NCBI GenBank assembly: GCA_032718865.1 | Contig: JALUTQ010000039.1 | Span: 1,054,001-1,118,000 of the forward strand | Reading direction: 5' to 3' | Origin: Tilletia caries | Lineage: Eukaryota > Basidiomycota > Exobasidiomycetes > Tilletiales > Tilletiaceae | DNA: 64,000 bases | In this document: positions 42,109 through 53,034 of the stretch, piece by piece | Numbering within the stretch: position 1 is the first letter of the stretch | Layout of the letters: every line of letters starts with the position of its first letter | Translations under genes and position numbers: made by a program | The notes under the pieces: generated by a model | The model's database searches: none | Told to the model about the DNA's origin: nothing | Seen by the model: the letters and a program-made list of their open reading frames with translations, nothing else

Positions 42109-43457
42109 ATGGCTCCCGGAAACATCGACTTCGAAAGTGAGCATGCGTTCTCCCCGCCCCCTAAGTTCTCGAGTGTCCGCTAACTCCATCTCTCGTTCCC
42201 TCATCTCGACCCACCCTGTTTGATTCGGTGCTGACAGCTGTTCGCAAGGACATCGCGTCCCTTATCGGCGAGATCAAGGACTACGACGACGGATCTATCG
42301 GCCCCGTCCTCGTCCGTCTCGCATGGCACGCTGCGTGAGTCTGGCGAGTCAGCTTGACCGCATGTATGCGCGTCTCTCGTCGGAATGACGGGAAACTGAC
42401 TGCTCTCATATTCTATCTTTTCCGACCCTGGGACTTGATGCATTCGTGGCGCTTGTAGCGGAACGTGAGTACGCGCGTGCCTCCACTCCTTCGCTGAGCC
42501 GGCCGAACTGACATGTTGCCCCTCTTGCCACTTTGGAATTGAACCGCATATAGCTACGATGTCTACTCTGACACCGGCGGATCCAACGGCGCTGGTATGC
42601 GGTATGAGGCAGAAGGCGGTGACGGTGCTAGTGAGTCATCCTAGTTGTACAGGCGATATTATCCATCTAACGCGCAAACTGACGGCTGCTTCCCGATCTC
42701 GCGCGCGCGCGCCACGTGAACAGACGCCGGTCTCCAACACGCACGCGCCTTCCTTGAGCCCATCAAGAAGAAGCACGACAACATCTCCTACGCTGACCTC
42801 TGGACTCTCGCTGGCACCGTTGCCATTGAGGCCATGAAGGGTCCCAAGATCCCATGGCAGGCCGGCCGCACTGACGCGCTCGACGACAAGAGCTGCCCTC
42901 CCCGCGGACGTCTGCCTGACGCCTCGCAAGGATCAGATCACCTTCGCCACGTCTTCTACCGCATGGGCTTCAACGACCAGGAAATTGTCGCTCTCTCCGG
43001 CGCGCACAACCTCGGCCGATGCCACGCCGACCGGTCTGGTTTCTCAGGTCCGTGGGTCAATAACCCGACCCGGTTCTCGAACCAGTACTTCAAGCTGCTG
43101 CTCAAGCTTGACTGGCAGCCCAAGAAGTGGGACGGTAACTTCCAGTACGCGGCCAAGGCACCCGGCGCCAAGGACGGCGACGAGGAGCTCATGATGCTGC
43201 CCACCGACTACGCGCTCGTGCAGGACCGTCACTTCAAGAAATGGGTCGAGGTATACGCCGAGGACCGGGATCGCTTCTTTAACGACTTCTCCAACGTCTT
43301 CGAGCGTCTGATGGAGCTCGGTGTCTACCGGGACGAGACTGGCATCGCCAAGATCGGCGGCAAGCGCGTCGACTACATTGAGTCCGCAGGCAAGAAGAAG
43401 AGCGACAAGCCCGAGGCCCCGGAGAAGACTCCTCGTGGCCAGAAGGCGCGCATGTAG
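42109..43457 (+). CDS. CCP1: Cytochrome c peroxidase
   Basis: Class I heme peroxidase reducing H2O2 with cytochrome c. Exons: 42109-42136, 42238-42334, 42459-42464, 42554-42630 and 42724-43457. Exon 3 is only CGGAAC; with its neighbours it restores the distal site RLAWHAAGTYD, which holds the catalytic Arg, Trp and His. The proximal heme ligand lies in [12 protein letters not shown]. Other conserved blocks are [42 protein letters not shown] and [10 protein letters not shown]. The protein begins MAPGNIDFE with no presequence, so the encoded form may be cytosolic or use an upstream exon. The C-terminus has a Lys/Pro-rich extension. The stop is TAG at 43455-43457. Confidence 0.9.
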
Positions 43458-45339
43458 ACGGCCGCACTCTACCGTAGCTCTGCGATCTCCGTTTCTGCTT
43501 GTCTTTGACTTTTTGTTTGCATCCCAGTTTATTCCACTACCGCATGACTTTCCAACCTGGAACACCATTCTCAATACGATACATTGATCGCTGCACGCGC
43601 TTTGACTGCTCCCCGCTCGCCACCCTGTATGCATGAGGAGTGCATACCAGAGTCGGGGTGTCATAAGAGGATGAGAGCAGCAGTTTCATCACGCGCTGTG
43701 GCGAAACCATGATCTGAGGATTCGCAGATTGATTAACAGCATTCATTCACCTTGCTGGCCACCACCTCGTAGCAGTTGAGCGCAGCTGCTGTCCTCTGCT
43801 CCTCCTCCCCTTCGTCTTTCTCCTTCCCTCTGTGTTCTGTGCTTCTTGCAGTTGCGCCATCCATGTACGATGTCCAACACTCGTCTCCACTTCGTCCCGC
43901 GCGCCTGACCTCAAGCGACCACAACCCAGCCAGCAACGACGGACAGCCGGCATGGCGGTGTGAGTATACAGGTGCCAGCACAAGGATGAGATCGACCGGA
44001 AGCGCGTGCGTAGCTTGCTGCTGCTGGGACGAGGAGCCCGCGGCGAGCCTCGACGCAACGCTGCTCTTTGAACATCGACCCAAAGACGCGCCTTAGTCTG
44101 GGCTATCGTGTATCCCTCTGAACATCTCTTCACAGCAACGAGCCAATGGTTGCTCACATGCACGCTCTTCAACTGATCACGCATTCTATCTTCCCTCATT
44201 CCTAGCACACGAGTCACGACGGTAAACCCATCAGCGTGCTCACATCTCTTCATACCTTCCCAGCCAGTCATGTTCTCAAATTCCCAATTTCGAACATGAA
44301 ACTCGCATGCATCTCTCTTCCTGCCAACCTTGGAGACTACCATCGCCACGCCTTCCAGCTGGTCACCCTTCATCGCGATCATCTGGCGTGCAGCATTTGA
44401 CTGCCTCATTCTTTCTGACGGTCACTGACGCCTTAGTCTCATCCAAACGTCGTGCTCACGGTTCTGTCCTCTCTGCTGCAGAAGACCAATCACATCTCAG
44501 AACGTGTGGCATTCTCATAATCTCACGTACGGCGGATGTTCTCCTTTCTGCATCCACCTGCTATCATCTGCGAACGTTGACCCTTCCGATCTGCTTCATT
44601 CTTCTTTCTAGCTCGAAATCCCAGGTGGCTTCCATTGTCGACCCGAACGACATGTCCTACCAGAGTGCTGCCCGGACAACCAGACAGGTGCTGGCAGAGG
44701 ACGTTGGTGAGTCAGGACTGCTCAGGAAGCCTTGGCAAGCGTTGCTGGCGAAGACACACGTACTGACGTGCAACTTCGATCGCTTCATTCTTTCTTACCG
44801 TGCCTCCCGCATAGTCCCACCCGCTGTGTTTAGTATCGTGCTCACACTCGTTTTATCGAACCACGCATCCCGAGTTAGCTGACATTTCCCGTCGTGCGAA
44901 GGAATCTTGCATGGATAGCTCGTCAATCCTGACCGCTAACCTCGTTCTTTGCAACATCTTCTCCATTCCCGAGCTTCTAGGTGTCTCAAAATCCGATACT
45001 AGCGACAGTTCATGGCAGAGCGCTGGCAGAAACGCGGTGGCCAGGATGCGATGAGAAGGTCAAGGAGCACTTGGCACCATGCAATGGCGTGGGAGCGCAG
45101 AAAGGGATACACACTGGTGACTGGACCAGGGAGCCTAGCAGGCTCAGTGCAATGTACGTCTGCACCTCGGCAGTGTCCAGCTCTGTGTCCCCTTCCCAAC
45201 GCTGAACTTTGACAGCGGCCAGCTCTATGTCCCTCTCCTATCCGTTCCCCTACATGATGTAGCAGGAAAATGGCCGGGCCCGAAAGGCATAAAAGCAGGC
45301 CCTCCCGACCCCCCAACTCAAGATTTTTTTCCCTTCCTC
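43458..45339. other. Region without a supportable gene
   Basis: Frames of 100-220 codons exist on both strands (for example 43747-44409 minus and 44307-44882 plus), but none shows domain motifs or coherent splice structure. Their composition looks like spaced-out 5' leader or repeat DNA. The phrases CTTCATTCTTTCT and ACGCCTTAGTCT recur near 44090, 44428 and 44600, hinting at degenerate repeats. Untranslated RNA or decayed transposon DNA is possible. Confidence 0.4.
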
Positions 45340-45790
45340 ACCACATCCATCCATCCTCACTTCACTTCTTTGATTCCATCCATCCATCCGTCCTCACTTC
45401 TTTATTCCATCCATCCTCACTCATCTACCTCGACTACCTTACTACCTTCATCTACCTCACCTCCTCACCTACCTCACCTACCTTGACTACCTCACCTATC
45501 TCACCCACCTCACTCACCTCACCTACCTTATGGACTTCGCCGACCTCACCCACCTATACGTCCATCCACTCTCATCTCCTCGCCTACTCTACTCCCTTCT
45601 TTGATCTCGTCGGCCTCACCCACATCATGGACATCACCGAGCTATCCATTCATACTCTCTCATCTACGGTCTACCTCGCCGACCTCACCCACCTCATGGA
45701 CCTCACCCACCTCACCGACTTCTTTACCGACCTCACCAACCTCTTCACCGACCTCAGCGACCTTTCTTACGTGTACTCCCCTCAGACATC
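45340..45790 (+). repeat. CTCACCTAC-type low-complexity repeat
   Basis: Runs of CCATCCATCC (45347-45415) pass into CTACCTCACC/CTCACCCACCTC words up to about 45760. The plus frame stays open through it, giving Leu/Thr/Ser/Asp-rich repeats, which is explained by the 9-mer periodicity and needs no gene. Confidence 0.65.
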
Positions 45791-45810
45791 GACCCGGACG
45801 ACACTGGGGC

Positions 45811-46363
45811 TTGCACGACCGCAGTCCCGTCGGTGACGGCTAGGATGGGAGTTTGGCTCTCCGACCCGCGAACGGCCGACAGGACGACACCCGGCTGTAC
45901 GACCACAGACCGGCGGCGGGACGGTGACCGGACAACACTCGGGGCTGCTCGGCCGCAGTCTCGGGCTGTCAGCTAGAATGGGAGTGGAGGCTCTTCTAAC
46001 TGCGAACGGCCGACCCGGACGACACCCGGCTGTACGACCACAGACCGGCGGCGGGACGGTGACGGGATAGGATGGGAGCAGCAACTCTCCTACGCCCGCG
46101 ACGAGGACGAAACTCGGGGCTGCACGACCGCAGTCCCGTCGGTGACGGCTAGGATGGGAGTTTGGCTCTCCGACCCGCGAACGGCCGACAGGACGACACC
46201 CGGCTGTACGACCACAGACCGGCGGCGGGACGGTGACCGGACAACACTCGGGGCTGCTCGGCCGCAGTCTCGGGCTGTCAGCTAGAATGGGAGTGGAGGC
46301 TCTTCTAACTGCGAACGGCCGACCCGGACGACAACCGGGCTGTACGACCACAGACCGGCGGCG
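45811..46363. repeat. Tandem GC-rich repeat, ~309-bp unit made of two ~150-bp halves
   Basis: CGACCGCAGTCCCGTCGGTG starts at about 45816 and again at about 46125, a spacing of 309 bp, with the following 230 bp nearly identical. Within each unit GACCACAGACCGGCGGCG recurs (near 45900, 46037, 46209 and 46347). There is one full and one partial unit. A minus-strand frame of 255 codons (45782-46549) stays open through both copies but has no known motif. Confidence 0.7.
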
Positions 46364-46745
46364 CTCGAGGATGGTCGCGGGTGTCGTAGGGAGCTCCCGC
46401 GACAACTTTACTCTTCCCAAATACCTTCCCCCCACATCGACAACATGGCCGGACACACCAGTAGTGCCGATACTCTGGCTGTGATTCCGTGCTCCCTTCA
46501 CTGGGGAAGGTTGGGAAGGGTGGGGCCCTTCACATAAGGGGTAAGTCATCCCTGCTTTCCTCTTCCATTTCCTGTCTTAGTCCGCCTTATACTAACCGAA
46601 ATCTTCCTCTTTGCCTTTCCCCCCATTGCCTTCTATCCCCGGTCCTCGTCCAACCACATCACCACCGCCATCACTACCACCACGACAATCATCACCATCA
46701 CCACAACATCGCTCATACCTGGTCCGCTTCCTCGCCATCACGCCG

Positions 46746-47427
46746 ATGCCTCACGGTTCTCGATTCACGAGTGACGAGCTCCCCACCTTTCCATTCGACG
46801 CATCGACCGACCTCGAGCAAGGTGAGTGCGCTGACGTCTGACGTCTGACGTCTGACGTCTGACCTCTGACTATTGCTCTCCACAGTATCTGTATATCATA
46901 TATGTTGGCCTCCCCACTTCCGTAAGCAATGAACTGAACACCTTGTCCACATTGTACTTCTGCTGTCCTCATCGTCTCTCCTCGATGTCGCCGAGTCTTC
47001 CAGCGCTTTACGCCGTAATTGGATGACCGTCGTACTCTCTGTTTTCGCTGTCCTCGTCCTCGTCGTCCTCAACCTCTTCCTTGGCGACGGCCGAAATGTT
47101 GGCTTCTCCCTCGTCACGTACGCGAAGAAAGTGACCTGGAGCACAGCCAACAGTCAGACGGGAACTGGAGAGGAAACATCCTGGGCAACAGCACCAGGGG
47201 TCACGAATTCGTCTCGCACCGACCTGCACTACGGCTCTGATTTCAACCGGGACGACCTCACCCTAACCGAGGGGGAATGCGACGCCTTCTTCCCGAAGCT
47301 GTGGAAGGATCTCAATCGAGTAAAGGCGTACTACTCCCAGGAGCAACCATTCGATAAAGAGTATACCTGGAACGCTCCTGTGCCGACGAAACCACCTCTC
47401 AGCTCCGAGTCGTCATCTGCCACAACC
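46746..47427 (+). pseudogene. Truncated GT90/CAP10-like gene copy
   Basis: Parallels the N-terminal third of the GT90 enzyme at 4212-5934: a membrane anchor (LSVFAVLVLVVLNLFLGDG), then RTDLHYGSDFNRDDLTLTEG and FFPKLWKDLNRV. An intron-like segment at about 46820-46885 contains five copies of CTGACGT(C). A frameshift follows the codons for DKEYT, and nucleotide similarity to the parent runs to CATCTGCCACAACC at 47427, where a hemerythrin-gene piece begins. The catalytic region is absent, so this is a dead fragment. Confidence 0.75.
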
Positions 47428-47562
47428 TTCCCGTCCCCACCCCAGCGCTCCCCAGTCTGGCGGAGCTATGCAGGCTGCCGCTGGCGTGATGTGTACGTTC
47501 TCTATCATTCCCATTGGCCCTGCTCTCATTGTGAATCTGACATCTGCCTTCCCTCCCCTCAG
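47426..47562 (+). pseudogene. Fragment of the hemerythrin gene, intron included
   Basis: Closely matches the reverse complement of 57463-57601: the end of the exon coding PSRPHPSAPQSGGAMQAAAG, the donor GTACGTTCTC, and the intron down to CCCTCAG. Because intron DNA is retained, it was copied as DNA or from unspliced or antisense RNA, not from mature mRNA. The join to the GT90 fragment has a 2-bp overlap (CC). Confidence 0.78.
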
Positions 47563-47576
47563 CGTCAACGTTGGCA

Positions 47577-47742
47577 GTGTCGGCCGGGACAGCTGGAACC
47601 TCGTGGAACGAAATCGGCCAGTCTCTTGCCCAACGGAAGAGCGCGACGCGTTGAGGAGAGTCTTTCTCTCCACCACAACGCGTCTCGTCTTCCCCCAACA
47701 ATCAGCACTCGCATTCTCTCCTCATTCCCCCATTCTTCTTTT
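47577..47742 (+). repeat. Split direct repeat A1
   Basis: 166 bp beginning GTGTCGGCCGGGACAGC. Repeated at 52673-52838. Confidence 0.85.
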
Positions 47743-47752
47743 TCATAAAGCA

Positions 47753-49129
47753 ATGTCAGTCGTGCCATCAACCGTTGCTCGTGCCACGTCCGTGCGTTCC
47801 GCGTCAGAGCCTGCTTCTGGCCCCGGACAGCCCACGGATGTCGAACGCCTCGCCAACCTTACCAAAGCCAACCCAGCGGCGGCGGCAGCAGCCCGAGCTT
47901 TGATCACGGCGGGACACTCGATTGGCAAGGCTGTCGAGTGGATGGAGAAGGCGATCCAGCCCACGCCTGGCTCCAACACCCCTCCAGTACACGCGGGCCC
48001 CACTACCGCGACGGGGGTTCCAGCAACCCCGACCGCCGGCCAACGCAGCGGATCGGCGCCTCCTACTTCAACGCCCAAGCAGAACGGGAAGCGTCGCGCG
48101 CAGGAGGACGGTGACACGCGCAAGGCAAAGAAAACGCGCCCAAGCGCGCCTCATCGGGCCTTGTCCCCCGAGTATCGTACTGAGGACGAGGACGACGGCC
48201 TAGACTTGGACGAGAGTCGCGTCAACACGACCTCGTACGCCGAGAAATGGCCAGCGGATCGCATCGTCAAGCAAGTTCGCGCCCTCAACTACGTGCCAAT
48301 GTGGTACTTCTCGGACGCGGGGTGCGCCCTCGCCGCGAAGGAGCGCCGAGACGGCACCAGTCAGGCAATCTTTATGCAGCTGGACGGCGGACTCAAGCCT
48401 ACAGGGCATCCCAACAGCCTCATTGACGATCATCGGCTCTCCCCAGAAGACTTTGCCAATGCGGCCAGCCTGTGGGTTGACGTTGCTCTGCGCGCCGGCG
48501 TGTCACGACGCATGGTGGATTCGATGATCCTCTTGAATGCCAAACTCATTCACACGGCGCTTTGGCGGCAAAATGCGGTCATCGCCATGCGATGGCACGA
48601 TCATCAGCGGTCAACATGGTCGGAGAAGCGCCACGAGAAGGGTCATTTCAAGCTCGAGGCGCTGGGGAGCGACGCCCTCGAAGACATCAGGGTAGCGACA
48701 GCCGCCGAGGACAAGGCCAAAGCTGAGGCCCGGATTGCCGCGCTTGAGGCAATCATCCTCCAGGGACGCGCGGGACAAGGAAGTCAGGGGCCTCACAAGA
48801 CCAGCAATTTTCGTTCGACCGGGGGAGCCGGTCCTTCTAACTCGACTCGCGGCTCGGGAAGCTTCAGCGCGTGTCTCCGTTGCGGTTCATCCCAGCAGCA
48901 CAAAGTCAACAGGTGCCTGCCCGCCAAGCGTATCGACGGCTCAGCCCCCACGCTGGTGGCCGATCCCACATGGACCAACGGAGTCAAGTTCGCGGACAAC
49001 GGGGATCGAATCTGTATCAACTACAACACATCCAGTTGCTCGGGGTGCAAGAATCCCCACCGATGCACCTGGTGTGGCGGGCAAGGTCACGGTCACCAGC
49101 AGTGCCCCACCGCCCCCCACCGAGCCTAG
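47753..49129 (+). CDS. Gag-like protein of the YR retrotransposon
   Basis: 458 codons from the ATG at 47753. An Ala/Thr/Pro-rich N-terminus is followed by a basic patch (KQNGKRRAQ, RKAKKTRPS), a helical capsid-like middle (FANAASLWVDVALRAGVSRR), a coiled coil (AEDKAKAEARIAALEAIIL), and Cys/His clusters near the C-terminus (CLRCGSSQQHKVNRC, then CSGCKNPHRCTWCGGQGHGHQQC). The next frame (pol) overlaps its 3' end in the +1 phase. Confidence 0.75.
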   Translation: MSVVPSTVARATSVRSASEPASGPGQPTDVERLANLTKANPAAAAAARALITAGHSIGKAVEWMEKAIQPTPGSNTPPVHAGPTTATGVPATPTAGQRSGSAPPTSTPKQNGKRRAQEDGDTRKAKKTRPSAPHRALSPEYRTEDEDDGLDLDESRVNTTSYAEKWPADRIVKQVRALNYVPMWYFSDAGCALAAKERRDGTSQAIFMQLDGGLKPTGHPNSLIDDHRLSPEDFANAASLWVDVALRAGVSRRMVDSMILLNAKLIHTALWRQNAVIAMRWHDHQRSTWSEKRHEKGHFKLEALGSDALEDIRVATAAEDKAKAEARIAALEAIILQGRAGQGSQGPHKTSNFRSTGGAGPSNSTRGSGSFSACLRCGSSQQHKVNRCLPAKRIDGSAPTLVADPTWTNGVKFADNGDRICINYNTSSCSGCKNPHRCTWCGGQGHGHQQCPTAPHRA

Positions 49130-51227
49130 ACGGGAGCTGGGTCCCACACCACTCATCGCAGACGGATGGGCAACTGCCCTGCGAGAGTGGAAGCTGGAAC
49201 AACGATTTCCGTCAATCGTTCCCGGCATCCGACACGGTTTTGACGTCGGTCTCCCCCTCATCACTCGAACCTTCATCCCAAACAATCAAAAGTCCGCCAC
49301 CAATGACCCAAACACAGTCATGGCCAAAATTACGAAGGAACTGGCAGCGGGCCGATACTGTGGGCCTTTCTCTCAAGAAGAGTGCTCTCACTACCTTGGT
49401 GGTCCGTTCCAAACCTCTCCAGTGTCTCTCGCACCGAAGCCCCCGGATGGCTGGAGATTCATTCAGGATGCGTCCTTTCCCATCAAGGACGCCACCCAAC
49501 CTTCCATCAACTCTCAGATCGATTCGGATAACTGGCCATGCACATGGGCCGGCATCGCAGTCGCCATTTGGCAAGTGAGTTGCACCTTGCTCCGTTTCCC
49601 ATTTCATTCCCATTCCAGCCTTCCACTTTGCCTTGGCTCGGTGCTTGGCTGGCCCAATCATTTTCCCCGCTGCGACGCGGTCCAGCACAGTGGTCCTCCC
49701 TGTCGGTTCGTGCTACGCGTGCTTCCGGGGTGGCGCATTTCATTCCGTGCCTGGCAGTTGCCTGCATGCTTCCGTGTTCCTTCTTCCGGACCTGGTCTTC
49801 ATTTGGGGTGCCATACTCCCATTCCTGCGCATTCCGCCCAGATTGAGGCTAATCATGTTCATTTTTCATTTTTCCCGTCGTTCTCAACCATCAGGTTCTG
49901 CAGCTTCCCATTACCGCTCAAGCAGGGGCAAGAGACGTCCGCTCTGCCTATCGCACCATTCCGTTACACCCTGCGCAGTGGCCAGCAGCAGTGGTGCAGT
50001 GGGACGGCAATTTCTACGTCGACAAAGCCCTTGCATTCGGCATTTCCTCCTCCGCCGGCGCCTGGGGGGGTCGTTGGCGACGCCTTGGCGGACGTTCTCC
50101 GCGCTCACGGAGTCGGTCCGGTCCTCAAATGGGTCGACGACTTTCTTTTTCTTTCGTGTGCCGCGCCAACACCTTCCCCAGCTTAACCATGCCCGCCTGC
50201 AACTCTACGCCAAAGTCCAGCCCACGCGACGCGGGGGTCCATATACTGGACGGACGGGGAGCATCAGCTTTGCGAGGACTTCCGGCGCCCACTACGGGAC
50301 TTGGAGGGACCCGCTGATTGGGCCTACTCCTTCGCTGACGTGGACCGCGTCTGCGCACCACTTGGTGTGCCGTGGTCAGAGGAGAAAGAGCAGCAATTTG
50401 GGCCATCCTTTACCTACTACGGCGTCGAATTCAGCATTCCCGACCGCATCATCTCCTTGCCCGATCGAAAACGGGCTGGCTTGGTCGACAAGATCCGGAG
50501 TTGGCGGGCAAGCCCCTCTCACACTCGAGAGGAGGCAGAGTCTCTCCTTGGCAAGCTCCAGTTCGCCACCCACGTGGTCCCCAACGGCCGCCAGTACCTC
50601 ACCGGCCTGGTCAACTTCCTCCGCATGCACGCCCGCTCCTCCGACCGGCGTGCCCCTGCTCGACGTTCATTTGCTTCGGCCACTCTCCGGCCTCCTTCCC
50701 GTGTCCGCCGCGATCTCGAGTGGTGGAGCGAGGAGCTTGCACGCTCCCCCGTCGCACGTTCATTTTCCAACGACCTCTGTCTCCACGACCCCGGCCTATA
50801 CACCGACGCTTGCGGCTCTGGTGCTGGCGTGGTCCTTGCTGGCTGTGTTGCGGCATACTCCCTCGACTCATCGTGGAGAGAGGGGGGACGGGACATCATG
50901 TGGGCGGAGGCAGTCGGCGCGGAGCTCGGCCTGCACCACCTGGTCGCCTCCGGCACACCTGACGGACCTGTGCGTGTATACGTGGACAATACCGCCGTCG
51001 AAGCCGGCTTCCGTAACGGCCGCGTGCAGAACGAGGCCGCAAACGAGTGCCTCGAGCGCGTCTTCCACTTCGCGTCCCTTCACAACATCGTCGTCAGACC
51101 GGCTCACGTCACTTCTCAGGACAATCCGGCCGACGGACCGTCCCGTGGCGCCCCGTCAGATTTGCCAGCCCTCCCTCCCATCACGATCCCTGCCGAGCTC
51201 CAGAGTCTGGTCCACCGGATCTACTAG
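49104..51227 (+). pseudogene. Reverse transcriptase and RNase H of the YR retrotransposon (frameshifted)
   Basis: RT motifs: SLAPKPPDGWRFIQDASFP, then a 320-bp intron (49575-49894, GTGAGT to CATCAG), VRSAYRTIPLHPAQWPA, ALAFGISSSAGA, and the catalytic KWVDDFLFL. RNase H: LYTDACGSGAG, WAEAVGAELG, VYVDNTAVEAGF and DNPADGPSRG. A run of seven G at about 50064-50070 shifts the frame between the FG and VDD motifs, and a stop lies at 50184-50186, so pol is broken unless the homopolymer count is a sequencing error. The frame recovers by 50300 and ends at 51227. Confidence 0.78.
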
Positions 51228-51228
51228 A

Positions 51229-52452
51229 TCTGGAGCCGCGGATGCCGCATACCAGCGCGCCTTAGCTCCTGCTCGCAAGTCTTCCTCGACACTCTCACAT
51301 GTGCGATCCATGGTTCGGACGATCAAGAAGGACTTCACTCGCCGACAGTTCACACCGCGTGTCGCTCCGGCGCCCCACACAGTTTCCCAGCTGTCTCCGT
51401 CCACACGCTTGCGCGCATGCCTGCCGGCCTCCACTGCGGACCGGTACATCGGTCTCGAGGACGAACAGCTGGCCCGGGTCATGGAAAAGGCTTTTGCCCC
51501 ATCTACGTTGGAGGGCTACGGTTGTGGGTTGGGTCATTTCTTGGATTGGTGCGAGGCCCACAGCATTGCCGAGGAGGAATGTTGCCCGGCCTCCGAGGAG
51601 TTGTTGTGCCGTTTCGTGGCTTCTCGCGCCGGCAGCTACTCGGGGGATTCCATTTCCAAGATGGTGTCCGCCATCGGAGCTTGGCATAAATGGCACGGCC
51701 ATCGCTGGAATTTTCAGCCCAAATCCCGCCTCACTTTGGCGCTTCGTGGCGCGGCGGCCATGACTCCTGCTTCTTCTCGACGCCCGCCACGGGAACCCTA
51801 CACGACGGCGTACCTACGCGCGCTGCGCGCCCACTTCAATCTCTCCGTCCCGCGCGACGCCGCCGTGTGGGCCTGTGCGCTTTGCGCATTTTGGGGCCTC
51901 CTTCGTGTCGGCGAGGCCATAGTGCCCACTCAGAAGACCTACTCGCCGGAAATGCACATTTCCAGGTCTGGCTGGGTCCACCAGCAAGTCCCGCCCCACG
52001 TCCATGCAGCGGCCTCCGCTTCTGCTGCGTTGCGCCTGCCCTGGACGAAGACGACGCGCGCGGCGGGCGCGGTCGTGGTGCTCACCGCCCGTATGGACGA
52101 TCTCTGCCCAGTGACGGCGGTTCTGCTGCATTTGGCAGTGTCTCCGCTCCCGGCTGCCTCACCATTGTTCGCTTTCTCTCGTGCCGGCCGTTCGTCCCCG
52201 CTGTCGCGCTCGATGTTTTTGGCCCGCCTCAAGACGGCCGCGACCGCCGCTGGTCTGCCGCATCTCCACGGCCATTCCTTCCGAATCGGCGGCTGCACAG
52301 AGCTGCTATTGCAAGGCGCGGCCATCGAGGACGTCAAAGCACACGGCCGCTGGCGATCGGACGCATGGACGGTGTATGTTCGCGACCACGTCACGATATT
52401 CTCGTCTCGTCTGGCTCCGGCTCCCACCGTGCGGCGCCAACTCGTCGGCTGA
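51229..52452 (+). CDS. Tyrosine recombinase of the YR retrotransposon
   Basis: About 400 codons open to TGA at 52450-52452. The N-terminal SAM-like domain includes AFAPSTLEGYGCGLGHFLDW. Catalytic features are LLRVGEA (Arg I), HLHGHSFRIGG (H-x-x-R), VKAHGRWRSDAW (His/Trp III) and the tyrosine in WTVYVRDH. It would integrate the circular DNA copy without a target duplication. The start is unclear; the same frame extends upstream through unrelated sequence to 49633, which should not be counted as protein. Confidence 0.82.
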   Translation, partial: SGAADAAYQRALAPARKSSSTLSHVRSMVRTIKKDFTRRQFTPRVAPAPHTVSQLSPSTRLRACLPASTADRYIGLEDEQLARVMEKAFAPSTLEGYGCGLGHFLDWCEAHSIAEEECCPASEELLCRFVASRAGSYSGDSISKMVSAIGAWHKWHGHRWNFQPKSRLTLALRGAAAMTPASSRRPPREPYTTAYLRALRAHFNLSVPRDAAVWACALCAFWGLLRVGEAIVPTQKTYSPEMHISRSGWVHQQVPPHVHAAASASAALRLPWTKTTRAAGAVVVLTARMDDLCPVTAVLLHLAVSPLPAASPLFAFSRAGRSSPLSRSMFLARLKTAATAAGLPHLHGHSFRIGGCTELLLQGAAIEDVKAHGRWRSDAWTVYVRDHVTIFSSRLAPAPTVRRQLVG

Positions 52453-52549
52453 AGGCGCACCTGCCTTTCACCCTCTTCTTCGTTTTTCGGGCCGGCTCTC
52501 TCTTCCACGAGCGCGACGGTCCTCGTCAGTCCCGCCTTCATCTCGGGGA

Positions 52550-52838
52550 GCTCGCGAATCAAAGCCGTCTTCATCCAGACCCTGCTCAGCCAGGGTCTCG
52601 GTCCAACTGATGCGTGTCTACCATTGCCCAGGCCCCAGTCCCAACAGGAGAACTCCCGTGCGGGTGCAAGAGGTGTCGGCCGGGACAGCTGGAACCTCGT
52701 GGAACGAAATCGGCCAGTCTCTTGCCCAACGGAAGAGCGCGACGCGTTGAGGAGAGTCTTTCTCTCCACCACAACGCGTCTCGTCTTCCCCCAACAATCA
52801 GCACTCGCATTCTCTCCTCATTCCCCCATTCTTCTTTT
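52550..52838 (+). repeat. Split direct repeats B1 and A2, adjacent
   Basis: B1 (52550-52672) ends GCAAGAG and A2 (52673-52838) starts GTGTCGG, the same joint expected in the circular intermediate. A2 copies A1. Confidence 0.85.
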
Positions 52839-53034
52839 CCCACCCACCACCCTCGTGAACAGCACCGCGGTGGCATTCGGTGCGGACGGCTTCTCTTCTC
52901 TCTTTCCGGACTCGTTCTCGTGGCTCGCCGATTCTATCCTTTCTCCTTTCTCGTTTCTATGTTCTCGTTTCTGGCTCGCCTAGTTTCTCCTTCCTCTCTC
53001 TCATCCGGTATACGCGGTAGTGTCCCACCCTCCC

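Noticed and set aside
43747..44882. Protein genes on either strand in this interval
   Set aside because: No motif, no consistent splicing and composition like repeat or leader DNA; only overlapping open frames.
45270..45836. 188-codon Leu/Thr/Ser/Asp-rich protein
   Set aside because: The frame is open because CTCACCTAC-like repeats lack stops; its repetitive sequence follows directly from the DNA periodicity.
49633..52452. A single 939-codon protein
   Set aside because: Only the part from about 51229 shows recombinase features. The upstream stretch is an out-of-frame reading of the RT/RNase H region.
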